NCBI RefSeq assembly: GCF_001625215.2
Contig: NC_030381.2
Span: 45,692,689-45,756,688, forward strand
Length of the DNA: 64,000 nt
Source: Daucus carota subsp. sativus
Taxonomy: Eukaryota; Streptophyta; Magnoliopsida; Apiales; Apiaceae
Direction: 5' to 3'
Under the pieces are notes generated by a model that was not told the origin of the DNA, did not search any database, and was given only the letters and a program-made list of their open reading frames with translations. The translations under genes were made by a program, and so were the position numbers. Of this stretch, positions 33,653 through 45,584 are shown piece after piece (the stretch's first letter is position 1; each line of letters starts with the position of its first letter).

Positions 33653-34476
33653 TAGGGGAGAGCATGGGTCGGTTCGGTTCGGTTTCGGGATAAAACCGGA
33701 ACCGCAACCATATATCCTCGGTTTTTAAAATCGAAAACCGCAACCGCCGGTTCGGATTCGGTTTCGATTTCGGTTTGAAAAGCTCGGTTCGGTTATAAAC
33801 GGTTCGGTTTCGGTTACAAAACCGACAATTATAAAATTGAAAAATAATACGGAGACAAATTGAAGTGCGCGCAATCCGGAAACAATAATCAATCAATGTA
33901 TTATGAACTTGACAAACAGTGAAGCAGAAGATATAAGTATATATCAATATTGAACTTGTTCACCATCTATTAGTAGATAAATGAAAACAAGTTCCTGCTC
34001 TTATTCCATCTCTAAACACAGAAAACACAGCATAAAAGACAGTTCACTTTCTCTTTCTGCTAATTCTTATAATTAAAACCAAAACATTTACTTATTTATA
34101 TTACTAACTCGCCATCATTGAGACAATGGTATCCATAAAAAGTTGTATGATAGAGTCAAAAAGCTTGTGACCTCTCCTGTGATAGCAGTAGTTGAAGTTT
34201 CCACCAATTTTGAAGAAATCCAGGGCTAGACTAACCATCCATGATATATATTTTATATATATAACATTTATTATTTAATTATTATTTTAATAATCGGTTC
34301 GGTTCGGTTTTTATCGGTTCGGTTGGGAGGTATAACCGTAACCGAACCATTTAAATCGGATCGGTTTTTAATTTTTCGGTTTCGGTTTCGGATCGGTTAT
34401 ATCCGGATCGGTTTTCTCCGGTTTTATCCGGTTTCGGTTCGGTTTCGGTTTGGATTCGGTTTTTTGCTCAGCCCTA
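33653..34476. mobile_element. Non-autonomous hAT element, 824 bp, with CGGTTCGG subterminal repeats
   Basis: The left end is TAGGGGAGAGCATGGG and the right end TTGCTCAGCCCTA, flanked by a perfect 8-bp direct duplication GCCACGGG at 33645-33652 and 34477-34484. Both ends carry dense GGTTCGGTTTCGG-type arrays (left about 33669-33825, right about 34293-34465). The middle is unrelated AT-rich sequence and there is no transposase. Frames over the arrays are repeat artefacts. Confidence 0.85.
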
Positions 34477-34484
34477 GCCACGGG

Positions 34485-34674
34485 ACTTATGGGTTTTCCT
34501 TTCTTATTCATTTTAGCTTTATTGTCTAAGCGTCCGGAGTTATGCTTGCATGACTTTCGGTTAGATGATAAACTTTCTTGAAAGAAAGAAATCACGGATG
34601 CGGTTTATTGTATTTCGATACAATTCATCTACGATTATGTAGACCTTAAAAAAAAAAAAAAAAAAAAAAAAAAA
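34485..34674 (+). mobile_element. LINE 3' tail with A27 (interrupted by the hAT element)
   Basis: TTGTCTAAGCGTCCGGAGT and CTTTCGGTTAGATGATAAAC run to a 27-base poly(A) at 34648-34674. The same sequence, also ending in oligo(A), occurs at 39470-39701. Shared 3' ends terminating in A-tracts indicate a retroposon. The GGATACTCTG just left of the hAT element at 33653 probably belongs to the same copy. Confidence 0.6.
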
Positions 34675-37210
34675 TAAAATATTATCGATGTGTTTCTTCG
34701 TTTAATATTCCTTTTGGTGCTTTGGTCGATAAGAATGGAATATGGGAATATATATACAAGTTTCTACTCTAATATTTTTTAAAATATAACTAAATATAAT
34801 ATAACAAAAGAGAATAGAAAGGATCGTGGGCTTGGAGATCAATCCGAGAATAATTTCGGTAGGCATAATACAATCGGAATAAGGTCTATTGGGATCAAAG
34901 TTGGAGCCAAGTTTACATTTTTTGGATTTTCGAGAACATGTCGAGACTTTGATGTGACTCGAATAGACCGAGATAAATTGTGTAAGATCGGGGTGGTTCC
35001 GGCGGCTGAATGATGATGGTCAGGGCCTCAGTGTGGCTTGAATAGACTCGGTATCGATTGAGTGAGTCGAGATGATCCATAGTAGAGAATGTCAGAATGA
35101 TATGCGATAAATGTAATTTAATCTGGGTAATTTCCATGAATGAATTTTATATCTAGTTATATTCCAAATGATTTCAGCATTTGTCTATATATATGCAGTG
35201 GTGTTACATAGCATATCCTTCTATAAAGATTTCCTAACATATGATAATAAAAATAATATATATGTATATATGTAAAATTCTTTTTACGAAATATAATTAC
35301 GTTTTTTAATTAGTAAATTAAAAAATGAAATTAAACTATTTTTTCTAATCCAAGAATCATTGAAAATTATGTAATATTGCGACATTATTTTCTACACTAG
35401 AATCATTATAATATTTAGAAAATAAAATTATTCTACAAAGAATCTGAAAATCAAACTTTTTTATTCAAATTTTAAAATTAAATTGAATATATATATATAT
35501 ATAATCACATTTTATGTGTATTTAATTTTGTTATATGAAAAAATTAATTATTTGTGATAGGATGTCACGGTACTAGGTAAATAAAGGGTTTTCTTTCAAA
35601 TCTTGGTATATCTATGCTAAACTATAATAATTTAATTATGGATAATTTGTTGGTTCGATATTTTTGAATATTTTTAAATTATATTTTTAATCATTTTCTA
35701 AAAAAAATTAAAAAAATTATATAAATAATGAAAGACAGAACAACATGTTTCTTCTTACGTGTTATGTTTTATGAAAAATATGAACCATCATATAACTCTT
35801 GTTAACTATAATATGTTATAATATGTTTTATTTCAATACAAACACGAACCATCATTTCACTCTTACCGACTTTAACGTGTTTTACTCCAATAATGTCAAT
35901 GCCAATATTATATAAATAATAATTTTTTTCTTACAAATGAAAAAATATGTTTTAAAATTAATCAAAATTACATTAAGATATATTAATACAATGTAAATAT
36001 TTACACATAAATTATAAAAAAATTATTGTTTATACTAGCCCTTTATAATATAAAATAATATTTTAAAGCTAAATCTCTAATATCAAGTATAATCAATCGG
36101 TTAATAATATTTAATCAAATTTGAATATATTATCATAGAATTTGTCATGTAAAATAAATGTGGGCATACCTAATCACTAGTAAAATAACATTAATATTTA
36201 AATTATAATAATAAATATTAAATATTGAAATATAAACTCCTCCATACGAGCACAGGTTTAAGAATAGTATACTATATATAATAGAAGGGAGCGGTACAAT
36301 AATAATGTTAATAATTTATAATGCTAGCATGTACTATAATAGAACAGAACGAGTTAAACTACAGGTTTTGATGGAGATCGAAACGAATACTTTCTTTTAA
36401 AAAAATTAGTGATTTCATATATTCTTCCTTTCTTTGATTCATTCGCCCTACGTGATCATCTACTTTCTATCCCAGCGGAGAAGACTCTAGTCGAACAAGT
36501 CAAAAGTGATTTTGGTCACAGAAATGGGAGAACTTGTATATAATATTCCAACTGCATGGTATATCATGAGATGTTCCGCTATCATAGTCCATAATTAATT
36601 CATTTGAAATCATCTTCTTGTATATGATTCGAGCTACATGGTACCATGAGATGTTTCGTTATCTTAGTTCAAAATTTAGTTGATCATCATGCCAATTCTT
36701 GGTTCATTATTATCTCACCAGCTCTTTTAAGAGTTTGAAATTTGTTAAGAGAAGATGGGTGTTCACTCTGTACATGTGCTTAACTATTAAAAAGAAGAGG
36801 AATTAATTAGTTGATCATGCGAGATTAAGACCAACTAAGCAATCATATAGATCGCAAAAAGCATGCTTTGATATTATGAATATATTTGCAGTCCCGACCG
36901 GAATTAGGCAAGAAAAAGTCGGACTTCCATGAAAAAAGTATCGAAAACAATCGAGCTAGATATAATATTAAGATATTTTCTCTGATTAAGTTTTAATGAT
37001 CCATATCCATACAAATACGTGATTGAACATTTGAGCTATCCCCAGCATCCTCAAACAGTTTTCTGAACACCGAGAACTAAACAATTTCACTTTTTCTGGT
37101 AAAATTATAAGTTTGATTATAGATAATGCCACTTGCACATAATAGTCCTCCAGAAGAGGAGCCCTTGAGAGATTACATGAGAATCCAGCCCTACAAGGCC
37201 CCCACCCCAC
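34675..37210. other. AT-rich intergenic region
   Basis: Mostly AT-rich DNA with short simple repeats (for example a TATATA run near 35488). Nothing gene-like is recognised. Confidence 0.5.
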
Positions 37211-37280
37211 ACAAAGACATCTAGAATATGCATTAGAAACAAAACATACAGTAGCTAGCTAGAAAACAACAAAACCCAAA

Positions 37281-37493
37281 CTATACTACCAGATTACTGT
37301 GAAGCAAAAGGATCTGTGACCCTGGCCCTGGAGATTCAACACAAACATCATCTAGCAATCTTCCACTCACCCTCTTGCACCACATCATCATGTACTTGTG
37401 TCCATCATTATTCCCATATCCATGGAAGCCCAACTCACCAGCAATATAAACAGTCATATCGTGATGAAATACAGTAACGGAACTACAGTACAT
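37281..37493 (-). CDS. Possible small ORF, unrecognised (70 aa)
   Basis: A 70-residue frame (MYCSSVTVFHHDMTVYIAG...) with mixed composition, not low complexity. It lies about 130 bp downstream of the glycine-rich small gene on the same strand, so it may be 3' UTR of that transcript. I do not recognise a family. It could equally be chance. Confidence 0.2.
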   Translation of the reverse strand: MYCSSVTVFHHDMTVYIAGELGFHGYGNNDGHKYMMMWCKRVSGRLLDDVCVESPGPGSQILLLHSNLVV

Positions 37494-37626
37494 AGGAACC
37501 AGCGGATATATATAGGCCCAGATTTATTCAGTATTCTGTAGCTCCGTCAAGATACGTACGTTTAATATAAGTACATAAATAGTTCAAATTACGTGAATAC
37601 CAGTACCCATGACAGACAGTCGACAA

Positions 37627-37824
37627 TTAATTCACGGGCTTACACAAAATAGTCTTGAGCACAGTTCCTCTCCTCGGAAGCTGCACTGGCTTATCAAGCA
37701 ACCTGGACCGGCCTGCCGTCTGGCCAGATCCATTCTGCCTGCCGCCACCCGAATTCTCCCCAGCAGATGATCCATTGTTATTGTTGTTGCTCCCCCCTCC
37801 ATTGCCACCTGCTTGATCATCCAT
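37627..37824 (-). CDS. Small Gly/Asn-rich protein, unrecognised (65 aa)
   Basis: A 65-residue frame. Its N-terminal half is low-complexity (Gly, Asn and Ser); its C-terminal half is basic and ordered-looking, with RSRLLDKPVQLPRRGTVLK and ending ILCKPVN. A good TATA box (TATAAATA on the minus strand) sits about 40 bp upstream of the ATG, which supports a real short gene with a brief 5' UTR. The stretch is also clearly richer in GC than its surroundings. I cannot name a family or function. No signal peptide or membrane segment is visible. Confidence 0.5.
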   Translation of the reverse strand: MDDQAGGNGGGSNNNNNGSSAGENSGGGRQNGSGQTAGRSRLLDKPVQLPRRGTVLKTILCKPVN

Positions 37825-37863
37825 GATTATACAGTACTCTGGTTAGTGGGGTTTTCTAAGGCT

Positions 37864-37872
37864 TATTTATAG
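37864..37872 (-). promoter_or_regulatory. TATA box for the 65-aa small gene
   Basis: The minus strand reads CCTATAAATAAGCC, an excellent plant TATA box, 40 bp before the ATG at 37824. Confidence 0.55.
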
Positions 37873-38160
37873 GATAAGAACAAGGATTGAATTATAGGTG
37901 AAGAATTCAATGGGCGTGCATTATTTCAGTTTTCTAATGGGGTGGTAGGGTTTTCAATTGTGTAGGGAATCTATCACATGCAGATGTGTGCCCACTAGTG
38001 TTGTGTGGAAGCCCACATCTCGCACGCTAACTTAAGTTTAAACCATGTAATCCAACCATCCAATCTTATATATAATTACGTCACATGCTATACGTCACCT
38101 GTGACGTGTACAATACCCACTTCACTGTCGTCTAGCGTTTTGCTTCTATTATAAGTATGC

Positions 38161-38456
38161 ACAGTTTTTCAACACATTCCTATTGAATCTAGCTACCCTT
38201 GTTATTTTAAGGCATGGGACTGGTCGCAACTAGTCTGCTGCTAAACGATTGGGTGTTTCTTGGTGGATTTGATTGGAGAAACTGGCTTGGGAATCAGATC
38301 AGTCGAGTAGTTTAGCGGTAACCGGATCGGTGGATGTTAAATTTAGTCTAAATTAAATAAATTTGATAAAATGGTATATTATAAACAGTTTTTTTTGACA
38401 CATTTCTATTGAATATGCCTCATATATCTTTTTATCATGGGACTAGTCGCAACTAG
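38161..38456. repeat. Direct repeat pair, about 72 bp
   Basis: Copies at 38161-38232 and 38386-38456 share ACAGTTTTT, CACATT.CTATTGAAT, then CATGGGACT.GTCGCAACTAG, at roughly 80 percent identity. Their origin is unknown. Confidence 0.6.
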
Positions 38457-39469
38457 TAATTTCTTCCGAATTGACGAGTCCTTTTCCTTATCGGAGACAG
38501 ATTAGTCGACTAACTAACCAGATCAATAAATATAAAATTTGTTTAAATTATAGACTCTATAATAAGTTTGTTTCGAATTTCTAACTAGTAGATGTATAGT
38601 ATTCTCCCATATGTTATTAAGATATTTTGTCCATCTCGATGACATTTTTAAGATTTTCAGAGTTGTCTTGAACATCGTTGCACTTTGTATTCGGAGTGGT
38701 CATTCAAACATGGGGGATTCTGTAAAGTGCCACTCAGCGTTACTTGGCCGACAAAGAATAGCCATTTTCCTGTAAATGTAGACAATTTGTCGCGCTAAAT
38801 GAGGATGACAATTGGATAATTTTTTTGGGGAAGAGGTGTAGACATATTCAATCTAGTTGTTAAATATCTTTTCCGAAATTAAATAATATCTGAATTATGT
38901 TTGGGTAAATTTGAAATAAATACGTATTTTCATGTTCTTTTAATAAATAAATGACTCATTTCTTAAAAAAATAAGGTAAGAGAAACCGGATTATAAAAAT
39001 ATAACTAAATATTAATGGCAATTTTTAAAAAATGGGTTGATGTTACAAAATAATGTAAGGATTATAGTAATTAGATTTGCAAACTGTCAAAAAATATATA
39101 TAGATACTCAATATTTATTTGAGTCAAAATTAAGGGATGACAAACTGTAATTAACGGTTAAACTATGGGAGCAAGTGGTCGACTAAAGTGTTTGTACAGG
39201 GAAGAGGAGGAAAATGCTCATTTCGATCTAACTTGCAGCTGAATTTGTATGATAGACGATAGTATAGGTTTAAGAAAAAGTACAGAAACATGTAAATTTA
39301 TTGATAACAATAATTAGGATACAGAAGTAGTATCATACAAATACAAGCAATCAACAGTGCTTAACTACAAATATGTTTAATTGTATATATATGTATGCGA
39401 CAACAACTTAAGTACATGCAATGAAAGGAATAAAGAAGACATCAGTTTTTAGTCTGTCTTGTAATCGAT

Positions 39470-39701
39470 GTAATTTTGTAGGGCACTCTTTTTCCCCTTT
39501 GAGTTTTTTTCCCATAGGGTTTTTACTCTTGAGGGGTTTTAACGAGGCCCTTTTTTTGTGAGTTATGTTGTCTAAGCTTCCGGAGTATTTACATACTTTC
39601 GGTTAGATGATATACCTTCTTGGATGAAGGAAACTCTGTCCATCCGGATATTGTATCTTCCAATCTTGGTATAATACAACCGTTTTATGACCAAAAAAAA
39701 A
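39470..39701 (+). mobile_element. LINE 3' tail, second copy
   Basis: CATAGGGTTTTTACTCTTGA and GGGGTTTTAACGAGGCCC are typical of plant LINE 3' regions. They are followed by TTGTCTAAGCTTCCGGAGT and CTTTCGGTTAGATGATA, shared with the copy at 34522-34582, and a closing A-tract near 39691. Confidence 0.55.
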
Positions 39702-39789
39702 AATTACATGCAATGATAAAGAGGAATGATATGTTAATTATAGTATAATACACACATAAGCAGGTTGTAGTTTGCTAATTATAGAAATA

Positions 39790-39984
39790 TCATGAATCAT
39801 CCTGACCGTCCTTTTTAGTTTCGTCATTGTTCTTGTTCTTGCTTGAAGAAAAAGAGCCAACTATTTTCTCGGCCATCATTTTCTTCACAGATTTCTTCTT
39901 TTTAGGAAACACGCTTCCGGTCTTGGCTTTGAGCCCTTCCCAGCTCTCACTCGCTCCATCCCCGAAAGCATCTTTATCGGCCAT
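39790..39984 (-). CDS. Small Lys-rich acidic/basic protein, unrecognised (64 aa)
   Basis: From the ATG at 39984 the frame reads MADKDAFGDGASESWEGL..., then a basic patch FPKKKKSVKKMMAEKIVGSF and a charged tail ending DGQDDS. An in-frame ATG at 40041 would add 19 residues, but the second Met gives a more typical soluble start. A TATA box at about 40105 supports transcription. The basic KKKK patch could be a nuclear or membrane-surface signal. I do not recognise the family. Upstream sequence of this gene is repeated twice further along (see repeat 40125-41450). Confidence 0.55.
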   Translation of the reverse strand: MADKDAFGDGASESWEGLKAKTGSVFPKKKKSVKKMMAEKIVGSFSSSKNKNNDETKKDGQDDS

Positions 39985-40104
39985 ATCTGTGCTTGTATAT
40001 TCTTCTCCCTCGGCTACTAAAAAAATTATTTCTCTAGGCAAATATATTTTGAAGGCTTTTGTTTTGCTAAATGCAGCTGTGCCTTTTGAGTTGTCGTTGT
40101 GAAT

Positions 40105-40113
40105 AATATATAT
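40105..40113 (-). promoter_or_regulatory. TATA box for the 64-aa small gene
   Basis: The minus strand reads CCCTATATATATTATTCAC, about 120 bp before the ATG at 39984. Confidence 0.45.
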
Positions 40114-40124
40114 AGGGGTGTGGA

Positions 40125-41450
40125 GAAGTTATGTGTTCCATTACGAGTTCAAAAATGTGTGTGAATGAAGATGTAGTTTATGATCAGTGTAGTGTTTGTT
40201 CGCGTGTGTGTAATGTGTAGTAGAGAGATTATTATTTGTGTAGGAGAGTGAGAATGCCAACTTCTTAGTGTGGGAGACTGCCGCCCTTTTATCAGTCTAT
40301 ATGTAACCACACCAAAATGTGTGTGTGTGTCAGTGTGTGAGATTTGGAGCTTGTAATATTGTTACAGAGCTACATTTTCGTGTGTGGTGCATGGATGTCT
40401 ATACTTTAATACTATTCTAGAGCTCTATATTATCTTGACATGTATCAATTAAAAATATATTATCTCGACATGTATTAACTAAAAAATATGATGTTTTATG
40501 TATTAATTTATAAATATTTTTGGCTGCCCACTTATTAGAGTTATATGGTTGCCAACAAGTTGGCAACTTTCTCGTATAGTGAAATCACATATATTTTCTC
40601 AAAAGTGTATACTCCCTCCGTCCTAATTTATCTGTCTTGATTGATTTTTTATAGTTAAATTAATCAAAGTTTGATTAATAACTTACGTTATCTTTACAAT
40701 CGAAAAAATATAAACAAGTTCGAAAATATATGTAAATGAACATGTAGTGCGTGTTGATTAATGTAGTTTCTCTGTCCGTGTGTGTGATATGTGTAGTAGA
40801 GGAATTAGAGAGATTATTTGTTTCCGAGAGTGATATTGCAGACTCCTTTACGCGGGACTTGGGAGAGTTTTTGAAACCACATTTGAGTGTGTTACTGGGG
40901 CCTTGTGATATTTAAGTTTTTCGAATTTTTCCGAATCCCATTTTTTAATCTAAATATATGTATGTTCAAATGCAAAATCACAAATGTGATCTGAGTTCTC
41001 GGTAGTTGATCAATTTGTATATATCATCATTTGACTTCTATGATTTGGGGAAAGGATCGGATTGAATTTTTCAATATTTATATTCAAATTTATATCTTTT
41101 GACATGATTCATTTGGACCCCGAAAATTGAGACCTAATATGATCTTATGGATTTTGGATCAGTTCACATTTTATTCAAAATCCGAAAAGTTGGACATGTA
41201 ATAAAATCCGTACCTAGACTCAGTTATATATGTTACATAGAAACTACACTATATCTAGATATTAACGTATCATTAAATATTTATTTTTAAAAATCCTATA
41301 AAATATATGACTACTACTACTGATGAGTTTGCATAACAATTCCAAAAGGGATGCAGATGAACATGTAGTTTACGATCGATGAAGTGTTTGTGCGCGTGTG
41401 TAATCGTAGTGTCGTAGGGGCAATACGGGATATTATTTATGTGTTTGTTG
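40125..41450. repeat. Promoter-like segment present three times
   Basis: Three diverged direct copies, at about 40140-40270, 40712-40860 and 41335-41450. They share the order GATGTAGTTTATGATC..TGTAGTGTTTGT, GCGTGTGTGTAATGTGTAGTAGAG and a GATTATTATTTGTG-like part. Copy 1 directly adjoins the TATA box of the 64-aa gene. The spacers hold half a Stowaway MITE (end at 40609) and AT-rich DNA. Confidence 0.65.
40609..40710. mobile_element. Stowaway-like MITE fragment (one end)
   Basis: It starts TACTCCCTCCGTCCTAATTT, the Stowaway end seen elsewhere in the window, but no matching right end follows. Its extent is approximate. Confidence 0.5.
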
Positions 41451-41694
41451 TTAATTAAGCATTCAATTTTAGTGTTATATATGTTTATTATAAAATTTAT
41501 GTCTTTAACTTGATTGATTTATTAAATATAATATAATAACTAATTAAATAAATATTAAATATTTATTTTAAGATTAAATAATTGAATATAATATTATAAA
41601 ATATAATATATAAATAGTAATTTGGATTAAATTTTTGAATTAGATTCGGGTCAATTGATATTCAAATTCGGATATTTGTGCCGGAGATAGTCTT

Positions 41695-41790
41695 TGATCC
41701 TCATTGGCCTGGTTAGTCGGTCCTTACAAAGTTGGAACACCTTGATCCTCTTTGGCCTGGTTAGTCAGTCCTTACAAAGTTGGAGTACTC
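41695..41790 (+). repeat. 48-bp tandem duplication
   Basis: Two adjacent units, 41695-41742 and 41743-41790, read TGATCCTC.TTGGCCTGGTTA and then TCCTTACAAAGTTGGA, with few differences. Confidence 0.85.
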
Positions 41791-41817
41791 TTGCCCAAAT
41801 ATTAAACTGACAAATTA

Positions 41818-42496
41818 TAGGGTCGTTTGGCTGTACTTAAAAGAAGTGATTTATTGCTTAAAATAGAGAAGTGGATTAGAATGGAGAAGTTGGTTTGGAC
41901 TTATAAGTTATTATAAGTGTTTGGATACCATGACTTATAAGTTATTTAAGTGTTTGGATAACTTAACTTATAACTTAGTATAATTTTGTAAATTTGTAAT
42001 ATAATAATTTGTTTCTTTTAAAAAATAAATTATAATAATATATTATCTTTTATTATTAATACATGAAATATTTTGCAGATACAAATTTTAAACTCTACAA
42101 TAAAAGGAAAAAAATTAATAAATGCAGATCATACAAGTAAAAACGTAAATTATTTATTTAATACTAGTCAAGTATTCTTCTCTAGCAGCTATAAGATTCA
42201 CAATTGTTCACCAAACAAGAATAGAAGAGTGTGCAATATGAGATGGTGAGATGTGAGCAGTTTGTGATCATACCATAACAAAGTTATTTAATTATCCTCG
42301 GCACAATGTAACGCTCAGGAAGCAGCCTTAACAATTGAAAGAGGTCGAAAGAAGCTAAATCCCCAAAAAAGCCAGGATGCGAAGCTTTCTTTCTTAGGCT
42401 TTTTAACTTTAATTAAGTGTTTCGTAGAAGTTGCTAAACGGACCTGAAATAAGAGGAAGTGGGCTTCTCCTCCATAAGCACCTTACCCAAACACCC
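41818..42496. mobile_element. DNA transposon of the same family as 13040-13930
   Basis: The left end is GGGTCGTTTGGCTG and the right end CCTTACCCAAACACCC, an imperfect inverted pair. Sequence near both ends matches the copy at 13040-13930 in reverse orientation. There is no transposase; the superfamily is uncertain (hAT-like ends). Confidence 0.5.
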
Positions 42497-42874
42497 ACTA
42501 ACCACTATATATATATAATTTTATATATAAGAAGTTATTCGCTAGTATTTTATATTCTAATTTTATGTAAAAATGAAGTTCATAAAAGTCTATATAAATG
42601 TGCAATTTTGGTCTCAAATATGGTTACCAAATTTATATATGCTTTAAGAATGTAATAAAATGTCATATTAGCATAAACAAATTCATTAATTTGTCATCAT
42701 AAGTTTCATAAAACTTAAAACTAAAAAATAACAATTCTAACAAATACATGTTACCAAATATATATTTGACAAATGAGAAAACAAGAGATTGTATTTTATT
42801 TACATATGACATGGACTTCTGGTTTTCTTGTGTTTTGAAATTCCTGAGATTTGCTAAAAATCACCGCCTCCTGT

Positions 42875-43352
42875 CTATCGATCCTTTACCCCTTGATTAG
42901 AAGTTCGGAGCTTCGTGATGTTCTTGGATTTGTCTCGGTCATGGATATTTGATATAGAAGCATATTTATTTATAATAACGCTTCTTCTAAACGAAGCCAT
43001 AGTAGACCTCTGAGATTCCAAAGCAGGAGAACTTACACCGGACTCCTCTGGTTCATTCTCTGCAAAAAAAAAAAAAATCACTAATCACGTATCTGCAAAT
43101 GGAAAGTAATAAATGGGACATAAAAATATAATTAAATATATATTCAGTACGAAAATACTAAATTATTTCATAGGTATGTTTCATATAAAATAAATTATTG
43201 TAAATAAGTAAATATCATGAACTTATTAAAGAAAAGCATAAATTATACACACAAAAATATCACCATGATTATATTATCAGATTACCTTCGTAGTCTTGGA
43301 TACCGATCTGAATTCTTTTTGGGGTATCATCTTCATTGTTTACTGCAAATTT
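42875..43352 (-). pseudogene. Two splice-compatible exons of an unrecognised gene
   Basis: On the minus strand one exon reads NNEDDTPKRIQIGIQDYE, preceded by a TTTGCAG acceptor and ending at a GTAATC donor near 43286. After a short intron with a T-rich tract and GCAG, the next exon reads ENEPEESGVSSPALESQRST and continues to KDR, stopping at 42875. The two join cleanly across a split Glu codon. No upstream exon or start codon is seen. The product resembles nothing I know. It is either the 3' end of a small gene or a fragment left by duplication. Confidence 0.4.
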
Positions 43353-45584
43353 TTCATCAATGTATGAATCAAAATAAAAATAAATTACGTAACTTGTAAT
43401 AAAAGAAAATGTAAATTTTGAATACATTTGATGAAATCTCATTGTATTCAAGGAGTCAAAGATTTGGTGGGAATTCCAGATCGAATAAGCAACTTATCAA
43501 AATATGGTGCAGAAAAGCCCAAATCAATATGATGAATATCATTCCGGAATTAACATTCATGATAAAGCATATCAAAATGTTTTAACTTTATCAAATATCA
43601 ACATATCCTGACAAAAAAAAACATATATTTATATGATCGAAATCTTATATGACCATTTTTCATTTGATTAGATCGATTTTATCGTTCCGTATTTGTAAGT
43701 GTTGATAATATATGTTATTTGGGGATTGAAAACTTTCTTTTAAAGTATTTATATCCGTTCACAATTCATCATATATAAACGCATAAAATTTACATATACT
43801 AACCAAATTTGTAAAATAAATTAATTAATCTTACCAGTTTATCCTGACTAGACAAAAGTTCATAAGAACGGAGAAACTTGGTTAAAGCTCTATCATCGAA
43901 AATATCAAATCGCATATATTTGTGCACTAATCACATGGATGATTACCGTTTAAATATAATGTTATGGCATCTCTAGAATTTTCTGTATTAATTGCTTAAT
44001 CATAAAATAATATCAAATTATTTAATAGATTTAATTGTATATTATACAATGACATCTCGAATCTTCAATATATTGGACTTGCCCAATCTTCCATATATTG
44101 GGCTTGTAAAGTCATTTCTAATCGATATCTATTCGACCTACTCATATGACATACATTAGTTATAGTACTAATCTACTTGTTAATATTAATATAATTTTTT
44201 TTAAAAAAAATTCATATTGATACAATTCTACAACAATCTAAGTTCATGATTATAATTTTAACTATCGATCCTGTAAGTTCGTGCCTTGCACGGACCTACA
44301 ACTTATTTTATTGTTTTTTATATATTAACTATTTGGGTTGATTCGATTTATTTTTAAAATGTAGCCAACCAATATAGTTATTACCATCGAAGCACGATGT
44401 CATAAGGTTAAACAACGTTTACAAAATGCCTTACAAATTCAATTTAACCAATTAATTATAGTCAATCCCGTAGAAGATGCTCTTAATACTTAAGTATTTA
44501 TGAAATACACTCATAGCTCAACTTAAATATTTTCAAAATACGTGCATAACTTCTTTGTCAGTCACTTATATCATACTAATGTATTATTTCTTTATCAATT
44601 ATTTTTAGATCTCTTCAAATTAAAATCTTTAATAATTAACATTCTCAAAAATGTGAATTCTTATAATCACAAATTAAGTTATGGCACTCTAAACATGCAC
44701 AGTATATCTTTTTATTTGAAACCTACATAATATCTGAACAACTATAAAAAGTTATGAACAAAAGTCTGTCATATATTTAATACATAAAAATTAAAAATAA
44801 TTGACGATTCAGAAAATATATTATAACAGTCTGGATAAAAATTATTTTCTTGTCAAGAATTGCAATAAATAATTTCTCAAATTTTGTACCATATCGATGG
44901 TTTTGATTGCGTTATTATGTTCATATGATGATTAGTGTAGGTGAACCAATCATATATTATTGACTAAATTTTGAGAAAAGAATTTAGAAAGGAGTACTTA
45001 GCATTTCCAACAATAAAAAAAATAATCTCCCTATTTTAAAATACATGTCCATTTTAGAAAAAAAATAAAGTTTGTTTCGAAATACTTTTTCACTTCAATT
45101 TTCAATATAAATTTTTATTTTCAAGATCAACCATATGCCGAATATTATGTTCAATTAATGACTTAGTGCGACTCTTTTTTTTTTAAATCTATTTTTCTAA
45201 AGTTATGTGATTTTTAGAAAGTGGACATGTGATCTGAAACGGAGAAGGTACTAGGTATCTAATTTTTTTTTATCAAATACTAATTGTCAATTGATTTCAC
45301 TCACGTCAATAATAACATAACCTTACATGCACAAAATCATCCGATTAAAATCAGAAAAATTGAAACGAAATCCTGCTATCTAACATAATTTTTATTTAAA
45401 ACTAATTAAAAGTGATAAGGATATTTGTCAAAAAGATGGGTGTAATAATCGAAAAAGAGAATAATAATGGAGGGGACAGCGATAGGAATGTGTATGTTAT
45501 AGTATGTACAAGTAATAAACACCACAAGAAGGAGAAGAAAAGAGAAGAGATCTGTGGTGAACTTTGTACATTATATCCCAAGAG
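43353..45584. other. AT-rich intergenic region
   Basis: Apart from the MITE fragment, and a degenerate Helitron-like hairpin near 44277 (CGTGC/GCACG), nothing is recognised. The last 200 bp are the presumed promoter of the costars gene. Confidence 0.45.
44337..44487. mobile_element. Tourist/Harbinger-like MITE fragment
   Basis: It shares TAGCCAACCAATATAG, CATCGAAGCACGATGTC-like and TTACAAATTCAATTTA segments with the element at 13161-13545, and it ends AGAAGATGCTCTTA, a variant of the GGAGATGCTC terminus plus TTA. The left end is missing. Confidence 0.55.
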
